From an uncultured Solirubrobacterales bacterium (lineage in GTDB: Bacteria; Actinomycetota; Thermoleophilia; Solirubrobacterales; Solirubrobacteraceae): a stretch of DNA of 8,453 bases. The DNA is taken from positions 1-8,453 of the forward strand of contig CAJBXY010000052.1 in NCBI GenBank assembly GCA_903959665.1, given 5' to 3'. Both the position numbers and the translations under genes were made by a program. Shown here piece after piece: positions 6,214 through 8,453 of this stretch (position 1 is its first letter; every line of letters starts with the position of its first letter). The notes below the pieces were generated by a model. That model was not told the DNA's origin, searched no databases, and was given only the letters and a program-made list of their open reading frames with translations.

Positions 6214-6965
6214 GAACACCACTGATCGCCGGTAACTGGAAGATGCACAAGACAATCGCCCAGTCGGAGCGCTTCATCTCCGGCCTTCTGCCGCTGCTCT
6301 ATGCGGCCGACGGGGTTGAGGTTGGGATCTGTGTTCCCTACACCGACCTGCAGGCGATGGTTGACTCAACCCGCGGCTCACGCGTCGAGGTTTACGCGCA
6401 GAACATGCACGAAGCGCCCGAGGGAGCTTTCACCGGTGAGATCAGCGCCTCGATGCTCAGTGAAATTGACGTTCATGGCGTCGTCCTTGGCCACTCCGAG
6501 CGGCGCGAATACTTCAATGAGACCGACGCCGCTTTGGCCGAGAAGCTACTCGCCGCGCGTAAGGCTGGCCTCGCCGCAATTCTCTGCGTTGGCGAGAGCG
6601 AACAGCAGCGCGCCGATGATCAGATGGAAGCTGTGCTCGCGCACCAGCTTGAGCGTGACCTCTCGCTGATCGACGCCGAGGCGCTCGCCGCTCTCGTGAT
6701 CGCTTACGAGCCGATCTGGGCGATCGGCACAGGCGCCGTCGCGACGCCCGAGCAGGCGCAGGAGGCTTGCTCCTTCATCCGCTCGCGCGTTGCGGCAATC
6801 GACGCGGCGGCGGCCGAGTCGGTGCGAATTCTTTACGGCGGCTCGGTTAAGGCCGACAACGCCGCCGAGCTGCTTGCCTTGCCCGACGTTGACGGAGCGC
6901 TCGTTGGGGGCGCGTCGCTGGAGCCGGAGTCGTTCGCCGCGATCGTCGGGGCTGTTGCTGCGTGA
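6210..6965 (+). CDS. tpiA: Triosephosphate isomerase
   Basis: A 251-residue TIM-barrel enzyme, full length, interconverting dihydroxyacetone phosphate and glyceraldehyde-3-phosphate in the cytoplasm. Catalytic residues are all present: Asn9 and Lys11 (AGNWKMHKT), His95 (GHSERREYFNETD), and Glu167 in AYEPIWAIGTG, which also starts the mobile phosphate-gripping loop 6. Phosphate-binding YGGSVKADNA (209-218) and LVGGASL (231-237) close the barrel. ATG 6210 overlaps the pgk stop in ATGA and has GGAGG 7 nt upstream, so the start is secure. Its TGA stop (6963-6965) overlaps the GTG of gpmI, a second translational coupling point. Nothing odd is seen in the sequence. Confidence 0.98.
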   Translation: MRTPLIAGNWKMHKTIAQSERFISGLLPLLYAADGVEVGICVPYTDLQAMVDSTRGSRVEVYAQNMHEAPEGAFTGEISASMLSEIDVHGVVLGHSERREYFNETDAALAEKLLAARKAGLAAILCVGESEQQRADDQMEAVLAHQLERDLSLIDAEALAALVIAYEPIWAIGTGAVATPEQAQEACSFIRSRVAAIDAAAAESVRILYGGSVKADNAAELLALPDVDGALVGGASLEPESFAAIVGAVAA

Positions 6966-8453
6966 GTGAGGCTGCCCCCGCTGCCTGCCTTGTAATCCTT
7001 GATGGCTGGGGATTGGCGCCGGCCGGGCCTGGCAACGCTGCGCAGATGGCGCAGACGCCGGTATTTGACGCGCTCTGGCAGAAGTATCCCCGCAGCGAGC
7101 TAACCGCCTGCGGCCGCGCCGTCGGACTGCCCGACGGGCAGATGGGCAACAGCGAGGTCGGCCACCTCAACCTCGGCGCCGGCTCTGTGATTCGCCAAGA
7201 CCTAACGCGAATCGATGACGCGCTCGCCGACGGCCTCTTCGACGAAAACCCGGTCCTCGTCAGCGCGATGCGTTCAAGCGATCGGCTCCATCTGGTTGGC
7301 CTTGTCAGCGACGGAGGCGTCCACTCCAGTATCGAGCACCTTCAGGCGCTGATCCGCATGGCTGGCGACCTTGGAGTGGGCGAAGTGTTCGTGCACGCCT
7401 TCACCGACGGTCGCGACAGCGACCCGCATGGCGGCGAGGATTACCTGGCTGCCGTGAGCGGCTGGTGCGAGGCGGCAGGCAACGCGCGTATCGCCAGCGT
7501 GATCGGTCGCTTCTACGCGATGGACCGCGACCAGCGTTGGGAGCGCGTTCAGGCCGCCTACGACCTGCTCGCGCACGGGCGCGGCGAGCACGCGGAGCCG
7601 AGCGCTGTGAACGCCGCCCGCGCCGCCTACGAGCGCGGTGAGACCGACGAGTTCATCGCCGCGACCGTGATCGGCGAGCCAACCGCAATCGAGCCCGGGG
7701 ACAGCGTGATCGCCTTCAACTTCCGACCCGATCGGATGCGCGAGATTACGCGCGCCCTCTGCGACCCGGCCTTTGCCGACGTTCAGCGCGGCGGCGCTGA
7801 ACCGGTAACCAATTACAGCTGCCTGACCGAATACGAGGAGGGCTGGCCTTACGCCGTCGCCTTTGAGCCCGAACGGCCGCTGATCACGCTGCCGCAGGTG
7901 ATCGCGGCCGGCGGAGGGCGCCAACTACACGTGGCTGAGACAGAAAAGTATCCGCACGTGACCTACTTCTTCGCTGGTGGCGACGAGCACCCCCAGAGCG
8001 GCGAGAGGCGTGAGCTCGTTCCCTCCAACCGTGACGTCGCGACCTACGATCAGAGCCCGCAGATGAGCGCGCAGGGTGCGGCCGACAAGTTCGTCGCGGC
8101 ATGGCAGGAAGAGCAGCCGCAGTTCGCGATCATCAACTTCGCCAACCCCGACATGGTTGGCCACACCGGTGTGATTCCGGCGGCAGTGACTGCGATCGAA
8201 ACCGTTGATCGCTGCCTTGGCGAAGTTGTCGCCGCCGTGCAGGCCAGCGGTGGCGTGCTGCTGATCACCGCCGACCACGGTAACGCCGAACAGATGCTCA
8301 ACGAGGACGGCACAGCGAACACCGCTCACTCGCTCAATCTGGTGCCGGTGATCGTCACGCGCGAAGGGCTGAAGCTGCGCTCCGGCGGGATTCTCGCCGA
8401 CGTCGCGCCGACGCTGCTTCAGCTGCTGGGAATTAGTCAGCCGGACGAGATGA
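6962..8453 (+). CDS. gpmI: 2,3-bisphosphoglycerate-independent phosphoglycerate mutase, missing its last residues at the right window edge
   Basis: An open frame of 497 codons from GTG 6962 to the window end, without a stop. GpmI proteins are usually about 510 residues and end shortly after a QPxEM-like stretch; here the last visible residues are SQPDEM, so only some 10-20 residues should be missing. It converts 3-phosphoglycerate to 2-phosphoglycerate through a phosphoserine intermediate, using two Mn2+ ions and no bisphosphoglycerate. Alkaline-phosphatase-fold metal ligands are visible: Asp14 (LDGWG), the nucleophile Ser64 (GNSEVGH), Asp397 and His401 (NPDMVGHTG), Asp438 and His439 (ADHGN) and His456 (TAHSLN). 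The substrate-binding insert domain has SDGGVHS (116-122), TDGRDSDP (149-156) and FNFRPDRMR (252-260). The GTG overlaps the tpiA stop (GTGA) and no convincing Shine-Dalgarno precedes it, so it is probably translated by coupling. Linkage to gap-pgk-tpi is common in Firmicutes and less so in Actinobacteria. Confidence 0.96.
   Translation, partial: MSEAAPAACLVILDGWGLAPAGPGNAAQMAQTPVFDALWQKYPRSELTACGRAVGLPDGQMGNSEVGHLNLGAGSVIRQDLTRIDDALADGLFDENPVLVSAMRSSDRLHLVGLVSDGGVHSSIEHLQALIRMAGDLGVGEVFVHAFTDGRDSDPHGGEDYLAAVSGWCEAAGNARIASVIGRFYAMDRDQRWERVQAAYDLLAHGRGEHAEPSAVNAARAAYERGETDEFIAATVIGEPTAIEPGDSVIAFNFRPDRMREITRALCDPAFADVQRGGAEPVTNYSCLTEYEEGWPYAVAFEPERPLITLPQVIAAGGGRQLHVAETEKYPHVTYFFAGGDEHPQSGERRELVPSNRDVATYDQSPQMSAQGAADKFVAAWQEEQPQFAIINFANPDMVGHTGVIPAAVTAIETVDRCLGEVVAAVQASGGVLLITADHGNAEQMLNEDGTANTAHSLNLVPVIVTREGLKLRSGGILADVAPTLLQLLGISQPDEM

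Noticed and set aside
5550..6248. Long antisense open frame of 232 codons opposite pgk
   Set aside because: It is the complement of a secure gene in GC-rich DNA, with no recognisable motif; such shadow frames are expected from third-position GC bias. The same holds for antisense frames at 3718-4365 and 7274-7924.
1..8453. High density of GATC and CGATCG sites
   Set aside because: They mostly fall on Ile (ATC) codons after G-ending codons and on GAT-C junctions; codon use explains them without invoking a methylation or uptake signal.

Overview
The window is GC-rich and densely coded. It reads as ordinary chromosome from an actinobacterium. The evidence is the order uvrC-rapZ-(...)-gap-pgk-tpiA, which is typical of Actinobacteria, and a RapZ P-loop with Arg instead of Lys (GVSGAGRS), as I recall from actinobacterial members. 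A cofactor-independent phosphoglycerate mutase (gpmI) at the end of the glycolytic cluster, where many actinomycetes have secG, makes me lean towards a deep lineage such as Thermoleophilia (Solirubrobacterales/Gaiellales-like). That placement is inference from memory, not a search.

Layout: positions 1-1059 (minus strand) hold the N-terminal 353 codons of a cytoplasmic molybdopterin/[4Fe-4S] oxidoreductase that runs off the left edge. A 41-bp divergent intergenic region separates it from uvrC (1101-2996), the excision-repair endonuclease. After 49 nt comes rapZ (3046-3957), a P-loop nucleotide-binding protein. A 78-nt gap with a small hairpin and a good ribosome binding site leads into a tight glycolytic operon: gap (4036-5034), pgk (5041-6213), tpiA (6210-6965) and gpmI (6962 to beyond the right edge). 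The last three junctions are +6 nt, a 4-nt ATGA overlap and a 4-nt GTGA overlap, so the four genes are almost certainly co-transcribed and translationally coupled.

Function: gap, pgk, tpiA and gpmI together cover triose-phosphate interconversion, oxidation of glyceraldehyde-3-phosphate, ATP formation from 1,3-bisphosphoglycerate, and 3PG to 2PG isomerisation. These are the reversible trunk steps shared by glycolysis and gluconeogenesis. uvrC and rapZ are the remaining upstream part of the conserved actinobacterial neighbourhood; yvcK and whiA, usual between rapZ and gap, are absent here.

I found no rRNA, tRNA, CRISPR, insertion sequence, phage gene or obvious horizontally acquired island, and I do not see a new defence or biosynthetic system. 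The points worth a second look are the compact divergent promoter with a palindrome at its centre, the Asp at the expected metal-ligand position of the oxidoreductase, the missing yvcK-whiA pair, the gap leader hairpin, and uneven ribosome binding sites within the glycolytic operon.
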